Of a stretch of 64,000 nt of DNA, positions 15,656 to 25,448 are shown one piece after another. Origin of the DNA: Corallium rubrum (taxonomy: Eukaryota > Cnidaria > Anthozoa > Scleralcyonacea > Coralliidae); assembly GCA_964035015.1 (NCBI GenBank), contig OZ035997.1, positions 18,507,866-18,571,865 of the forward strand. Reading direction: 5' to 3'. Position 1 is the first letter of the stretch. Each line of letters starts with the position of its first letter. Made by a program: the position numbers and the translations under genes. The notes beneath the pieces were generated by a model, which ran no database searches, was not told the DNA's origin, and saw only the letters and a program-made list of their open reading frames with translations.

Positions 15656-16229
15656 TGTAATGATAACGCCATAATACTGCAGGACTGATATCTATCAAAT
15701 AAAGAAACTTTATACAAATAAAAAATAAAACTGCAAATGGCCAAAACGTCCATAAAACTGTTTAGAAGTGTCTGTCGAACAACCTCGTACCCATGATCTT
15801 ATCTCCGAGAAGAAAACGCAGACCGGAAAAATGACACTTTATAAGTTATTTATAGCAAAGCGTTATTTATGTCTAACTAAAAATAGATTAACTGCATGGT
15901 GAACGTACAGAATAAATACTAAGAGTCGATCTGGAACAGAAAAATTGTCGTTTAGACAAAAACCACAACAAACGTTTACAACGATTTTTATATCGTGTCA
16001 AGTAAATTCATCAACCGTTCTTCTTTCTTAAGGGGGCTGTTCATATGAGGCGGGTTGGCCTGGTTACTGGGCTAATTTTATGTCACAAAAATATCTCTCT
16101 GACTACAAAAATAGGCATGTCTAGACATGCATGTATCTACTGCGTTCAATCATGCCTATAGCTACTAATGGTAAAAACAATGTTGTAATTACTGTATGTA
16201 CTTGTAGTGACCTTGTAGCCTATTCAGGG
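15656..16229. other. Unassigned region
   Basis: AT-rich, without recognisable genes. Confidence 0.3.
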
Positions 16230-16450
16230 CTGAACAAGATTTTTGTCGATGCTAGTCATGCTGTGTTTTTACCTTAAGAAAGGAACTCAGAGTGAAGCCA
16301 GCAAAGCACAGGAGGTTGAGCACTATTAAACAACTCTACTCATATCCGGCACAGAAGCATGAGTCCCAAGCCCAAGCAGATATGTGCATGGTCACCCATT
16401 CAAATATTAACTCAATCAAATTGGGCTTCACTTAGGTCCTCGTGGTGAGA
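16230..16450 (-). repeat. 5S rRNA-derived SINE, diverged copy
   Basis: On the minus strand the head reads GTGAAGCCCAA, then TTAATATTTGAATGGGTGACC, which matches the internal promoter part (box C region) of 5S rRNA. The body shares TGAGTAGAG- and CTTTGCTGGC/TGTGCTTCG-like segments with the better copies at 39200-39540 and 53160-53456. Confidence 0.55.
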
Positions 16451-17368
16451 GGCAGTGTGATAATAGCTTGACTATTAAAGCTATGGTACTATTTAAAACC
16501 TATGGTAATAAAGTATGGTCATTGTTTAGTAGGCCAATTACATTTTAATACAGTACACCCCAATAACTCACAAAATTTGACTAAAGTATTTAAATAACTT
16601 TGTTGCAACAATTTGTCAAATAATAGTGCAATTCAATTGGTAGGTAAAGGAAAATCATTTGAGATAACAAGCATCTGAAGTATGATTGCTGTGAAGTTTA
16701 GAAATAATGAAGTTGTGAACGAAGATCTCCAGCAATTGTGATCAAAATTATGAAAGCAACTTAGCAACTATACATTAATTGTTCTTCAAGAGTAGACGTA
16801 TACTGTATATGCATGCATGCAGTAAAAGGTAGAATAAATATTTGGCATTCATGTCATAAATTTTTGCATGACATTGACAACTGCAGCATACAATTTAATT
16901 ACCCAATTTAAGACTTACCGTTTCGGTTTCACACTCTACATAGCGTGTCACTGACATTTGACCATTGTACAATATGTTATTTAATAGCATCATAATTTCG
17001 CTCGTGGACTACCACAGGTTTTGCACATTGTTGCTTGATCATGAAGCTAGTTTTGTTTTCTTAGAAGAAAATTTCATTTCTGTTCAGCAATGCTGTGTCT
17101 TGTTCACAAAGCTCGATCAGACTGCCGAATACATGTAAACATGTTGGCCTCCAAAGACTATTAAGAGGTTTTCAAAAACTTTTCATCATTCCAACAACGT
17201 CTATAGTACATCACATTTAAAAATTGACTACGATTCAGACTTAAAATACTTACCAAGCTTGTAAAAACTTCTATTCTTGAAATAAATATAATCTCGCTCC
17301 TTGAACTGATTTCACTCAATGATGCCATAGCACTGACTTACATGAAGTACTTGGTTTACAATTTTGGC
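16451..17368. other. Unassigned AT-rich region
   Basis: No coding or repeat structure recognised. Confidence 0.3.
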
Positions 17369-17899
17369 TTCGGTGGTCAACCTCGTCCCCAGGGCCATTT
17401 GTGGGGGCTGGGCCAAGATGGCGGCCAAAAACAAAATGGCGGGAACAAATGGCCCTGGCACAGGCTGCAAAAAATGAGTCATATTTTGACTCATTTTTGA
17501 CTCGGCCCAGGCTTCACGAAGTTTATCGCGCCTAGTTCAGGCTCAATTATTTTCTGAATATTTAGTTCAGCTTGACTGACACAAACTGAAAACAATCAAT
17601 ACATCATTTCCAAATACATTATCGAATTATTAAAATAAATACACTTTTAATAAATATCTGTAAATGCTTATTATTTATCATTTGCTTCACCGTTGTACCA
17701 AATTCGCAAGAAACTGGATTGCCGTTGTCTGGCCGGGCCGCCTTGTTTTCGTAAGTTTTCGGTGGATTCAATTCAGCGTTTTGAAAAACATTTAGGCTTC
17801 GTTTCGTCGAGAACTCTTGTTTGAAAAAAGCCTGCTTCTTAATGGCCAAACATGTAAATTCTGCCCTGTGGTGTACTTTCCTTTCGCAGCCAAAATACT

Positions 17900-18112
17900 T
17901 GTGACGGTGCTTGCTCACCGTAAAGCATACACGATTTGTTTGAACAACAACTTTTACTGATACCGTATAATTTTATTTACTGGCAACGTAAAATATGTTG
18001 CCACCTACACTTTAAAGTCTTGAATGTCCTAATTAAAGCATGCTTGCTGCTTTTATACAAAATGCAAAATAAATCTAAATAAATTAACATAAATAGCCTC
18101 GTGGCGGCCACA
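17900..18112 (-). repeat. BEL 3' LTR
   Basis: Downstream LTR in element orientation. It is identical to the other LTR over 213 bp and is preceded on the minus strand by the polypurine tract at 18113-18121. Confidence 0.95.
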
Positions 18113-18121
18113 CTCCCCCAC
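18113..18121 (-). promoter_or_regulatory. Polypurine tract of the BEL element
   Basis: The minus strand reads GTGGGGGAG immediately before the 3' LTR, the expected place for plus-strand DNA priming. Confidence 0.75.
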
Positions 18122-18162
18122 GGAAATCTCTCGATTTACTTAATATAACATCCATGATAGAC

Positions 18163-21100
18163 TTATAAACGTTCCGTTGGTACTAAAAGTACTAGCTTTT
18201 GAATTGGTCTTTCAAGAATCGATTGAATTCCAAGTCTTTTTCCTTTGTTGGAAATCAAGCCGTCACCAACAGCAAGTTTTACACTGCGCACAAATCCATT
18301 CTCGTCGGAATATGACTCTATTATTCTTCCAAGTTTCCATTTATTTCGGATTGTGTTGTCATCTTTTAGGAGGACAATGTCTCCGACTTGAAGGTTGCGG
18401 CGAGGTTTGGTCCATTTTGATCTTTCTTGCAAGGTTTGGAGAAATTCTTTCTTCCATCGCACCCAAAATTCGTTCGCTAGGTGTTGAACCCTTCTCCATC
18501 TTTTCTTCAAATATGTATCTTCGGGTTGAAAGACACCTGGTGGTGGTAATAGGATCTTCGTTTTCATTGTTAGTAGATGATTTGGTGTCAAAGGGGATAA
18601 TGAATCCGGATCATTTAAATTGTCTACTGTCAGAGGACGGCAGTTGACAATAGATTCAACTTCGCAAATTAGAGTGCGAAATGATTCATCGTCCAGGCAA
18701 GTTCCATTTTTCTGCATTAGACCATCTAACACGCTCCGAACGGTTTTAATCTGACGCTCCCAGACTCCTCCCATGTGGCTTGCCTTTGGAACATTCATTC
18801 TGAACTCGATCCAGTCGCAATTTAATTTGAGAACTTCAACACGGATTCTTTCCTGATCCATTTCTTCTAATGCTTCACGCAACTCTCTTCTTGCGCCGAC
18901 AAAGTTAGTACCTTGGTCACTTCTAATTTGACGTACTGGACCTCTTCGACAGAGAAAACGACGTAACGCTTGAATGAATGAGTCAGTTTCTAAAGTATGA
19001 GAAACTTCCAAATGGATCGCTCTAGAGGCCATGCATGTAAAAAGTGCAACATATCTCTTAAGCTCCTTACGTCGTTCTTTGATGTACCAAGGTCCACAAT
19101 AATCAACAGCACAATACGTGAAGGGAGGTGCTTGTTCCAATCTATCGTTGGGCAGATCAGACATCAGTTGTTCTTGTGCAGTTCCTCTCAGCTTTCGACA
19201 TAGTACACACTTTGAAATAAGGTGTGCGACAACAGACGATCCACCAATAATCCAAACACCGTTGGCTCTAATTTCATTGAGTGTTAAGCCACGACCTTGA
19301 TGTTCTACCTTTTCGTGATAATGGGTTATGATCAACTGAGTAACATGACCGTTTCTTGGAAGTATCACTGGAAATTTAACGTCAGGAGGAATTTTTGCCC
19401 GCTTGATACGACCACCAACTCGCAAAACACCATCCGAATCTTTAAATGGGTTGAGACGAAGGAGCGGACTCGATTTCGGTACAGCCTGATTTACAGGTAA
19501 ATCAGCTCTGGAGCCTTGATAATCATCTTTATCTGTCTTCATCTTTAAAACTTCAACATCTGTAGCAAAGTGAATAATTTGCACCGACTTATATATTTCG
19601 ATTTCAGCTCGTTGTAAGTCTTCCGCCATCACAGGTTGGTAACTACAGGACTTTCTTTCCTTTCGGTGGTTAAGATTAATGTCTATGTTAGCTTTCTTTG
19701 ACTTGATTCTCTCTAAAAGTCTTTGTCGATAACGGAGACAAACTGCAACTGCTGTTTTTGCGCGATGCCAGTTCGAAAAATATTCCAGAGCTCGAGCAAG
19801 ACTCCACAACACCCCGGTACCTGTGGCACGACATGAGGTGTCTCTAACTTCGGGATCTTCTGGTGAGATATCCATCTCTCCTTGTAATAACCAATCATCT
19901 TCAGAACCCCATAAGAAGTCCGGTCCCGTGATCCATCTTGGGTTCCGTAACATTTGTTTGGCGCTGAGACCGCGCGACCCGTCGTCAGCAGGATTAGAAC
20001 TCGTGTCGATATATCTCCACTGATCTTTCGAGGTTTGGCTTCGAATTTGTTGAACACGGTTAGCAACGTATACATGGAATCTTCTTGCGTCGTTTCCAAT
20101 ATATCCAAGAGTAATTTGACTGTCAGTCCAAAAGAGCTCTTTCGTGATGTTATATTCCAGCTCTCTTTTTATTACTTCACTTACTTTAACAGAAACCACC
20201 GCTGCTGTTAACTCTAGTCGTGGAATAGTAACAGGCTTGACAGGAGTTACTCTTGATTTTCCCATGACTAACGAGCAATGGATCTTGCCTTGGGTGTTCT
20301 TTAATCGAAGGTACGAACACTGACTATATCCAATAGTACTTGCATCCGAAAAGTGGTGTAACTCTGCAGATGTCACTTGGCCAAATTCTTCTGGTTTGAA
20401 GCATCTGGGAATCGATAGATCTTTCAGGCGGTGCAGCTCTATCCTCCATTTCTCCCATTGCATCTTGATATTGTCGGGAATTTCATCATCCCAGTCCAGC
20501 TTGTCGCGACATAGATTCTGAAGTATCCCTTTTCCTGTCAGAATGATGGGCGCTACGAAGCCCAATGGATCATAAATGGAACTAACGGTTGCTAGAACTC
20601 CTCTTCTAGTCAAAGGTCGATCTTGCAGCAGAATACGGAATTCGAAGTTGTCAGCTTCTATGCACCATTGAACGCCTAGCACTCTTTCAACTGGCAAGAC
20701 GTCGAGATCAAGATTCTTCACTGTTTTGGCACGGTCTTCTTCAGGAATTTCTTGGATCACTTCTTTCTTGTTGCTGATAAATTTATGTAGATTAAATCCA
20801 CCACGACTACACATTTCTTTGGTTTGACTTATCAAACTAACGGCTTCATCTACGGAAGGAACGGACTTGAGACCATCATCGACGTAGAAGTTCTTTCTTA
20901 AGAACTCAGCTGGTCTTTCACCAATGTCCTTTTCGTTATCGTCGGCTGTTTGTTTTAATGCAAAGTTCGAGCAGCCTGGTGAAGATGCCGCTCCAAATAG
21001 ATGAACCGTCATTCTGTACGTCTCAACTTCTTTGCTTGTATCACCGTGTGGCCACCATAAAAAACGAAGGAAATCTCGACAGTCTTTCGTCACTTTCACT

Positions 21101-24100
21101 TGATGAAACATTGCCTCAATGTCGCTCATGAACGCAACGGATTCTTGTCGAAATCTTGTCAAAACACCTATCAGCTTATTCGTAAGGTCAGGGCCTTGTA
21201 GGAGATGCTTATTGATGGATTCTTCCTTGTACTCCGATGAACAATCGAATACTACACGAATCTTTTCAGGCTTTCTTGGATGGTACACCCCATGGTGTGG
21301 AATATACCAAGTTCGACCATCTGCAACCGATTCTTCTTCTGGAGGGACCTTTTCTGCGTGCTCTTTCTTAATCATTTCATCCATGAATTTAACATAATCT
21401 TCCTTGTACCTTTCGTCCTTACCGAATCTTGACTTCAACCGTTGGAGGCGATAGGTAGCCAATTTCTTGTTGTTAGGTAGTTTGATGTCATCTTCTCTAA
21501 ACGGCAACGGAATCTCGTAGTGTCCATCTAGTCGAAGGTGGATTCCTTTAGAAACCTTGTCCAGAAACATTCGATCATCTTGAGAAAGAGATTTTCGAAC
21601 AATGTCACTGTTTTCGTTGAAGTCCATCTCAAACATTCTGTTGACTGACGATGGATCAATGATCTCTTTAACTCGCGTTTCATGAACAAAGCTGATATCA
21701 GGCTTCTTTTCCCTTCCGATTTCTCGAACTTCGATTCGGTTACACGAAACTTCGGTCCGTTTGCGGTCGGTTTGGTTAATCTTCGAGACTGGGCCAACAA
21801 TTCCCCAACCAAGGACTGTCCGAACTGCATACGGATCGTTGTCATTTCCAGGTATAACCTCTCTTGGTTTAATTGCCTTGGGGCAGTTGGATCCAATCAA
21901 AAGACCTATCTCAAGATCTGGTCGGTACGGATGAACTCGATTCGATAATTCAGCTAGATGGTCCCACTCTGCAGCCATCTCAGGTCGTGGAATTTCATTT
22001 CTTTTTGATGGGATATCATCTCTGGAATAAACTTTAGGTAGTTCAACTTGCGTTGTCTTCTCAGGATCCTGTAGCTTTAATCCTGTAACTTTCTCTGTAG
22101 CAATTACTTCAGTGCCGTGCATTGTGTTAAGCTGTAAATGGGTATTCACACCGTCTATACCAAGTTTTTTCATGGTCTCACGCTTAATGAATGTTCCATT
22201 GCTTGCGGAATCCAACAACGCGTATACCATTACTTGACAGTTCGGCTTGTCCTGATGGTAAAGCCACACTGGTAGAATCAGTGAACTTGTTATCTCTTGA
22301 CAAGATCCAATCGCGTTGCACACACTTACACGCTGATTCATTGTGCTGTCCATCTTTACAAGACTTGGACTATTTTCCGAAGGAGTTTGTGTTGAATTCT
22401 CCTGCATAGATATATTCTTTGCTGGGTCGTGTAGCAGTGTGGGATGAGCTTTGTCGCAAATCGTACATTGCTTTCTGGACTGGCATCTTCTTGACATGTG
22501 ACCAAGACCAAAACATCCAAAGCACATTTCTTTCTTCATGACGAAGTCTTTCCTTTCTTCTTTAAGGGCTTGAGGAGAGAAGACAGGATCTGTAGCAAGG
22601 TCAGCTTCGCTCTTCACAAATTTAACCAAATCATGAAAGCTGACAATTCTTTCTTCGGATCTTAATATGTCGTTGGCACGACGACACCATCTGACACCAG
22701 AATAGATGGGCAGTTTTGAACAAATTTTCTTTAATAGATCTTCTGAGTTTAATCCTTCCATATACTGAATCGTTTTCATAGCCTCTTCGGTTTGTAACAA
22801 AACGTCCGAAAGCTTTTGCAACCCGACACCGTCCATATCCTTAATAGGAGCCCAATTCTTTAATCTTTCTTTATACACTTGAGCGACGCGATAAGGATGC
22901 CCAAATCGTTCCTTTAGAAGCTTTCTCGCCTTTGTATAAGCCTCCGGAGAATTCAAGTTGACCAAACCTTTAATAACTTCATTTGCATCACCACTTGTAA
23001 ATTGATTCAGGTAATACAATCTTAACCTTGGGTCGTCAACTCTACTTTCAATTAAACAATCAAACGCGCTCACAAAGCTTGGATAATCGAAGTAGCTTCC
23101 AGAAAACACTGGTGGTTGCTGTTTAGGAAGACAATTCAGCCCTTGTTGTTTAGTTAGCAGCTCCAATACCGAACTGAGATCTTGTTGGTTCTCATTTGGG
23201 CCATGATTCGGTATTTGGTATGAACCATAATTAGGTGTTAAGTGGGAATCCCGGCCGGTGCTTTGTACTCGACTCTTCGTAGTAGGATTCGTCTTAGGTG
23301 GAGGAATAAATTCTAGCACATTTGGATTTAACTCCACTTTCTTCGTAATGCCACGCGATTGCTTTATTACGTCTTGTGTAGGAAGATCTGGCCACGAATC
23401 AGAAACTTCAGGAAGGTCTGAAGCTGGACGTTCCAACTGAGTGCTTGCATAAATTGTAGAGGGTTTTCCCCAAACGGGTTCTTTCTTCTTCGTCACGAGA
23501 TGTTCGTTTGCATTGAAATAGGCTTCCATATCGTTGTCGAATTCAATCCTTTTATCTTCAGACTTTAAAATAACTTCTTGTTTACCTTTGGCAATTTCTT
23601 CTTCTATATTCTTCATAGTCGCTTCTTCCGCCTTAGCTTTAGCAATCTCTTTCATGACTTGAAGTCTTTTGAATTCGGCTTCTTTCTCTATGAACTCCAT
23701 TTCGACTTGAAGAGATGCGGCCTTTGCTGCAGCTTTTGCCCTCTTCGATCTAACCGATGATGTAGAACTTCTTGATGACCTTGAAGACGAGCTTCTTCGT
23801 GAAACTATTTCAGATCTTTCTCTCTCGAGTGTTTTTAACTTCTCATTAATCTTGATACGACACTGGAAATGTTCGCGATCTCGCATGTCAAACCATTGAT
23901 ACGCAGCGTTGACTTCTTCATGAATTTCCAATTTTAAATTATAAAGCTGATGGGCTTCGTTTAGCTTATCTCGACACACATCCAGGATATCTCTTTCTCT
24001 TTCTAAAGCTGAGATGTCACACAGATCTTCTAAAAGAACATTCACTTTCTTTATTTGCTTTCGAAGCGCTGCCCCAGCTGTTGTTCTATTCTTCTTTAAG

Positions 24101-24276
24101 TTTTCCATGACCCAGGACATGCCTTTAGCTGTAGGCTTTCGTCTACGAGTTCGTTCATTTGCTTCGGTTTCGCTTCTACTCTCGCCAAGCTTTGGATTCA
24201 CTTCACAGCTTTCCACGGCTTCAGGCAGCGAGCGACTTTGTCTTGTACCGCTATAAATTCTTTGATGATGGTCCAT
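18163..24276 (-). CDS. BEL/Pao Gag-Pol polyprotein, 2037 aa
   Basis: A single intact frame carries the BEL order of domains (approximate residues). A charged coiled-coil region lies at 60-250 and a Gag core (DUF1759-like) at 390-540. Zinc knuckles follow at 583-615 (CFGCFGLGHMSRRC, then CTICDKAH), and a retropepsin-like aspartic protease near 687 (LLDSASNGTF, with Ser after Asp instead of the usual Thr). Reverse transcriptase runs from about 1040 (FMSDIEAMFHQVKV; FYVDDG near 1130), and RNase H spans 1305-1385 (FSDAS, WTDSQ). The integrase His/Cys finger lies at about 1650-1690 and the catalytic core at 1720-1840 (AVDYCGPW, SDQGTNF, GGVWE). A DUF5641-type C-terminus lies at about 1930-1990. 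Catalytic residues are present throughout. Only 29 bp separate the LTR from this ATG; an internal Met (about residue 53) may be the true start. Confidence 0.97.
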   Translation of the reverse strand: MDHHQRIYSGTRQSRSLPEAVESCEVNPKLGESRSETEANERTRRRKPTAKGMSWVMENLKKNRTTAGAALRKQIKKVNVLLEDLCDISALERERDILDVCRDKLNEAHQLYNLKLEIHEEVNAAYQWFDMRDREHFQCRIKINEKLKTLERERSEIVSRRSSSSRSSRSSTSSVRSKRAKAAAKAASLQVEMEFIEKEAEFKRLQVMKEIAKAKAEEATMKNIEEEIAKGKQEVILKSEDKRIEFDNDMEAYFNANEHLVTKKKEPVWGKPSTIYASTQLERPASDLPEVSDSWPDLPTQDVIKQSRGITKKVELNPNVLEFIPPPKTNPTTKSRVQSTGRDSHLTPNYGSYQIPNHGPNENQQDLSSVLELLTKQQGLNCLPKQQPPVFSGSYFDYPSFVSAFDCLIESRVDDPRLRLYYLNQFTSGDANEVIKGLVNLNSPEAYTKARKLLKERFGHPYRVAQVYKERLKNWAPIKDMDGVGLQKLSDVLLQTEEAMKTIQYMEGLNSEDLLKKICSKLPIYSGVRWCRRANDILRSEERIVSFHDLVKFVKSEADLATDPVFSPQALKEERKDFVMKKEMCFGCFGLGHMSRRCQSRKQCTICDKAHPTLLHDPAKNISMQENSTQTPSENSPSLVKMDSTMNQRVSVCNAIGSCQEITSSLILPVWLYHQDKPNCQVMVYALLDSASNGTFIKRETMKKLGIDGVNTHLQLNTMHGTEVIATEKVTGLKLQDPEKTTQVELPKVYSRDDIPSKRNEIPRPEMAAEWDHLAELSNRVHPYRPDLEIGLLIGSNCPKAIKPREVIPGNDNDPYAVRTVLGWGIVGPVSKINQTDRKRTEVSCNRIEVREIGREKKPDISFVHETRVKEIIDPSSVNRMFEMDFNENSDIVRKSLSQDDRMFLDKVSKGIHLRLDGHYEIPLPFREDDIKLPNNKKLATYRLQRLKSRFGKDERYKEDYVKFMDEMIKKEHAEKVPPEEESVADGRTWYIPHHGVYHPRKPEKIRVVFDCSSEYKEESINKHLLQGPDLTNKLIGVLTRFRQESVAFMSDIEAMFHQVKVTKDCRDFLRFLWWPHGDTSKEVETYRMTVHLFGAASSPGCSNFALKQTADDNEKDIGERPAEFLRKNFYVDDGLKSVPSVDEAVSLISQTKEMCSRGGFNLHKFISNKKEVIQEIPEEDRAKTVKNLDLDVLPVERVLGVQWCIEADNFEFRILLQDRPLTRRGVLATVSSIYDPLGFVAPIILTGKGILQNLCRDKLDWDDEIPDNIKMQWEKWRIELHRLKDLSIPRCFKPEEFGQVTSAELHHFSDASTIGYSQCSYLRLKNTQGKIHCSLVMGKSRVTPVKPVTIPRLELTAAVVSVKVSEVIKRELEYNITKELFWTDSQITLGYIGNDARRFHVYVANRVQQIRSQTSKDQWRYIDTSSNPADDGSRGLSAKQMLRNPRWITGPDFLWGSEDDWLLQGEMDISPEDPEVRDTSCRATGTGVLWSLARALEYFSNWHRAKTAVAVCLRYRQRLLERIKSKKANIDINLNHRKERKSCSYQPVMAEDLQRAEIEIYKSVQIIHFATDVEVLKMKTDKDDYQGSRADLPVNQAVPKSSPLLRLNPFKDSDGVLRVGGRIKRAKIPPDVKFPVILPRNGHVTQLIITHYHEKVEHQGRGLTLNEIRANGVWIIGGSSVVAHLISKCVLCRKLRGTAQEQLMSDLPNDRLEQAPPFTYCAVDYCGPWYIKERRKELKRYVALFTCMASRAIHLEVSHTLETDSFIQALRRFLCRRGPVRQIRSDQGTNFVGARRELREALEEMDQERIRVEVLKLNCDWIEFRMNVPKASHMGGVWERQIKTVRSVLDGLMQKNGTCLDDESFRTLICEVESIVNCRPLTVDNLNDPDSLSPLTPNHLLTMKTKILLPPPGVFQPEDTYLKKRWRRVQHLANEFWVRWKKEFLQTLQERSKWTKPRRNLQVGDIVLLKDDNTIRNKWKLGRIIESYSDENGFVRSVKLAVGDGLISNKGKRLGIQSILERPIQKLVLLVPTERL

Positions 24277-24305
24277 CCTTACATTAAGTTAGGTTCATAT
24301 TTTAC

Positions 24306-24518
24306 TGTGACGGTGCTTGCTCACCGTAAAGCATACACGATTTGTTTGAACAACAACTTTTACTGATACCGTATAATTTTATTTACTGGCAACGTAAAAT
24401 ATGTTGCCACCTACACTTTAAAGTCTTGAATGTCCTAATTAAAGCATGCTTGCTGCTTTTATACAAAATGCAAAATAAATCTAAATAAATTAACATAAAT
24501 AGCCTCGTGGCGGCCACA
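24306..24518 (-). repeat. BEL 5' LTR
   Basis: Upstream LTR in element orientation, 213 bp. On the minus strand it holds TATAAAAG (24463-24456) and an AATAAA-containing stretch near 24383-24378, giving promoter and polyadenylation signals in a very short LTR. Confidence 0.95.
24456..24463 (-). promoter_or_regulatory. TATA box in the BEL 5' LTR
   Basis: TATAAAAG on the minus strand, inside the LTR and about 180 bp upstream of the polyprotein ATG. The same motif occurs in the other LTR. Confidence 0.6.
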
Positions 24519-25448
24519 ATACTTTTTGACTTTGTTCACCAAGTCTTTCGTTCGCCCGATTTAGAAAACACACTGAATTGCCGTCCCATGGACTTCGTTG
24601 TATGGCAGCCAGGGCACAGAGACGACACGACCCATCATTACATATTCTTCCGACGTTTTCACGGGTGTTTCGCCAGCTTTCCTCACATTTTCATTCACTT
24701 CGAAGTTGTTTTTTAACAGCCGGCAATTCTGAATATAATTTGAGCCCAAAAACAAATGCCCGCGAGTTAGCCTGCCGCCCGCCTTGTTTCCACCAATCAG
24801 AATACCTAAAACATCCAAAGTTATCTCGACCAATCAAATGTGGTGATAGCTCAGCCTGTGCCAGGGCCATTTGTTCTTGGCCGCCATCTTGGCCCAGCCC
24901 CCACAAATGGCCCTGGGGACGAGGTTGTTCGGTGGTTTGTCGTGAGTCAATCGTTTAACTCTATTTTGATTGGCTCCGAAGCCATTTGGCATGAAAATAC
25001 TTGATGTAGCATTGTTATATTGGATGTTAACTTAACTTAACTTAAGGCGGGGGTACACATGAATTTTGAGTTTTTTGGCTAATTTTTTTTTTTGTTTTAT
25101 GTGAAGCTTTAAACCCTTAAGAAACATGGGGTAGATGTTTTATGGCCATATTATAATTTACAGCATGTTTTTAGGCTGTTTTATAAGCATTGGCAACTTG
25201 GTTGCTATGACAACCTGCTTGTTATGATGTTGTTTTCTTCTGTTTTCTTATTTGAAATGCCAATCAGACATTCACGATTTACATTTCTGACTACATGAAG
25301 TTCTCCATGATGCACACACGCTACTGAGCGCTGATGTGGAGCTATGTGGGCCCGTTTCAAAGCTTTCGAATCTCTCCATGCCAAAGACTCAGAATAATTT
25401 TATATTTCAAGAAGGAAAGTGTGCTTGCTTGTTGTATTTTTTGCTGCT

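Larger units (their letters stand above)
17900..24518 (-). mobile_element. Complete BEL/Pao LTR retrotransposon
   Basis: Two LTRs of 213 bp (17900-18112 and 24306-24518), identical on reading, bound a single long minus-strand ORF. The ends are TG..CA and the insertion is flanked by a perfect 5-bp duplication ATACT (17895-17899, 24519-24523), as expected for BEL. The identical LTRs and intact ORF indicate a very recent insertion, probably of an active family. It sits in the interior of a MULE-like element. Confidence 0.97.
17619..24833 (-). pseudogene. Frame inside the MULE, disrupted by the BEL element
   Basis: Minus strand: a 90-codon frame (24833-24561) ends at TAA. The same frame then runs on (IGRTKDLVNKVKKYFGCER) across the BEL insertion point into 17894-17619. 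About 190 codons are therefore open except for one stop. I do not recognise the product; it is rich in Lys/Asn and has Cys at scattered positions. It could be the element's own accessory gene or captured host exons (Pack-MULE style). The BEL insertion lies inside the codon run at the ATACT target. Confidence 0.4.
17378..24927. mobile_element. MULE-like element, 926 bp, split by a BEL insertion
   Basis: The termini beginning CAACCTCGTCCCCAGGGCCA are inverted over about 76 bp (17378-17466 with a 14-bp insertion; 24852-24927). They are flanked by a perfect 9-bp duplication TTCGGTGGT (17369-17377 and 24928-24936), the signature of Mutator-like elements. Each terminus contains its own palindrome (CCAGGGCCATTTGT and ACAAATGGCCCTGG). 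Subtracting the BEL element and its 5-bp duplication leaves 926 bp. No transposase domain is seen. The interior carries a minus-strand reading frame (separate entry). Confidence 0.85.

Noticed and set aside
18177-24256. Plus-strand frames inside the BEL element
   Set aside because: Shadows of the Gag-Pol frame on the opposite strand.
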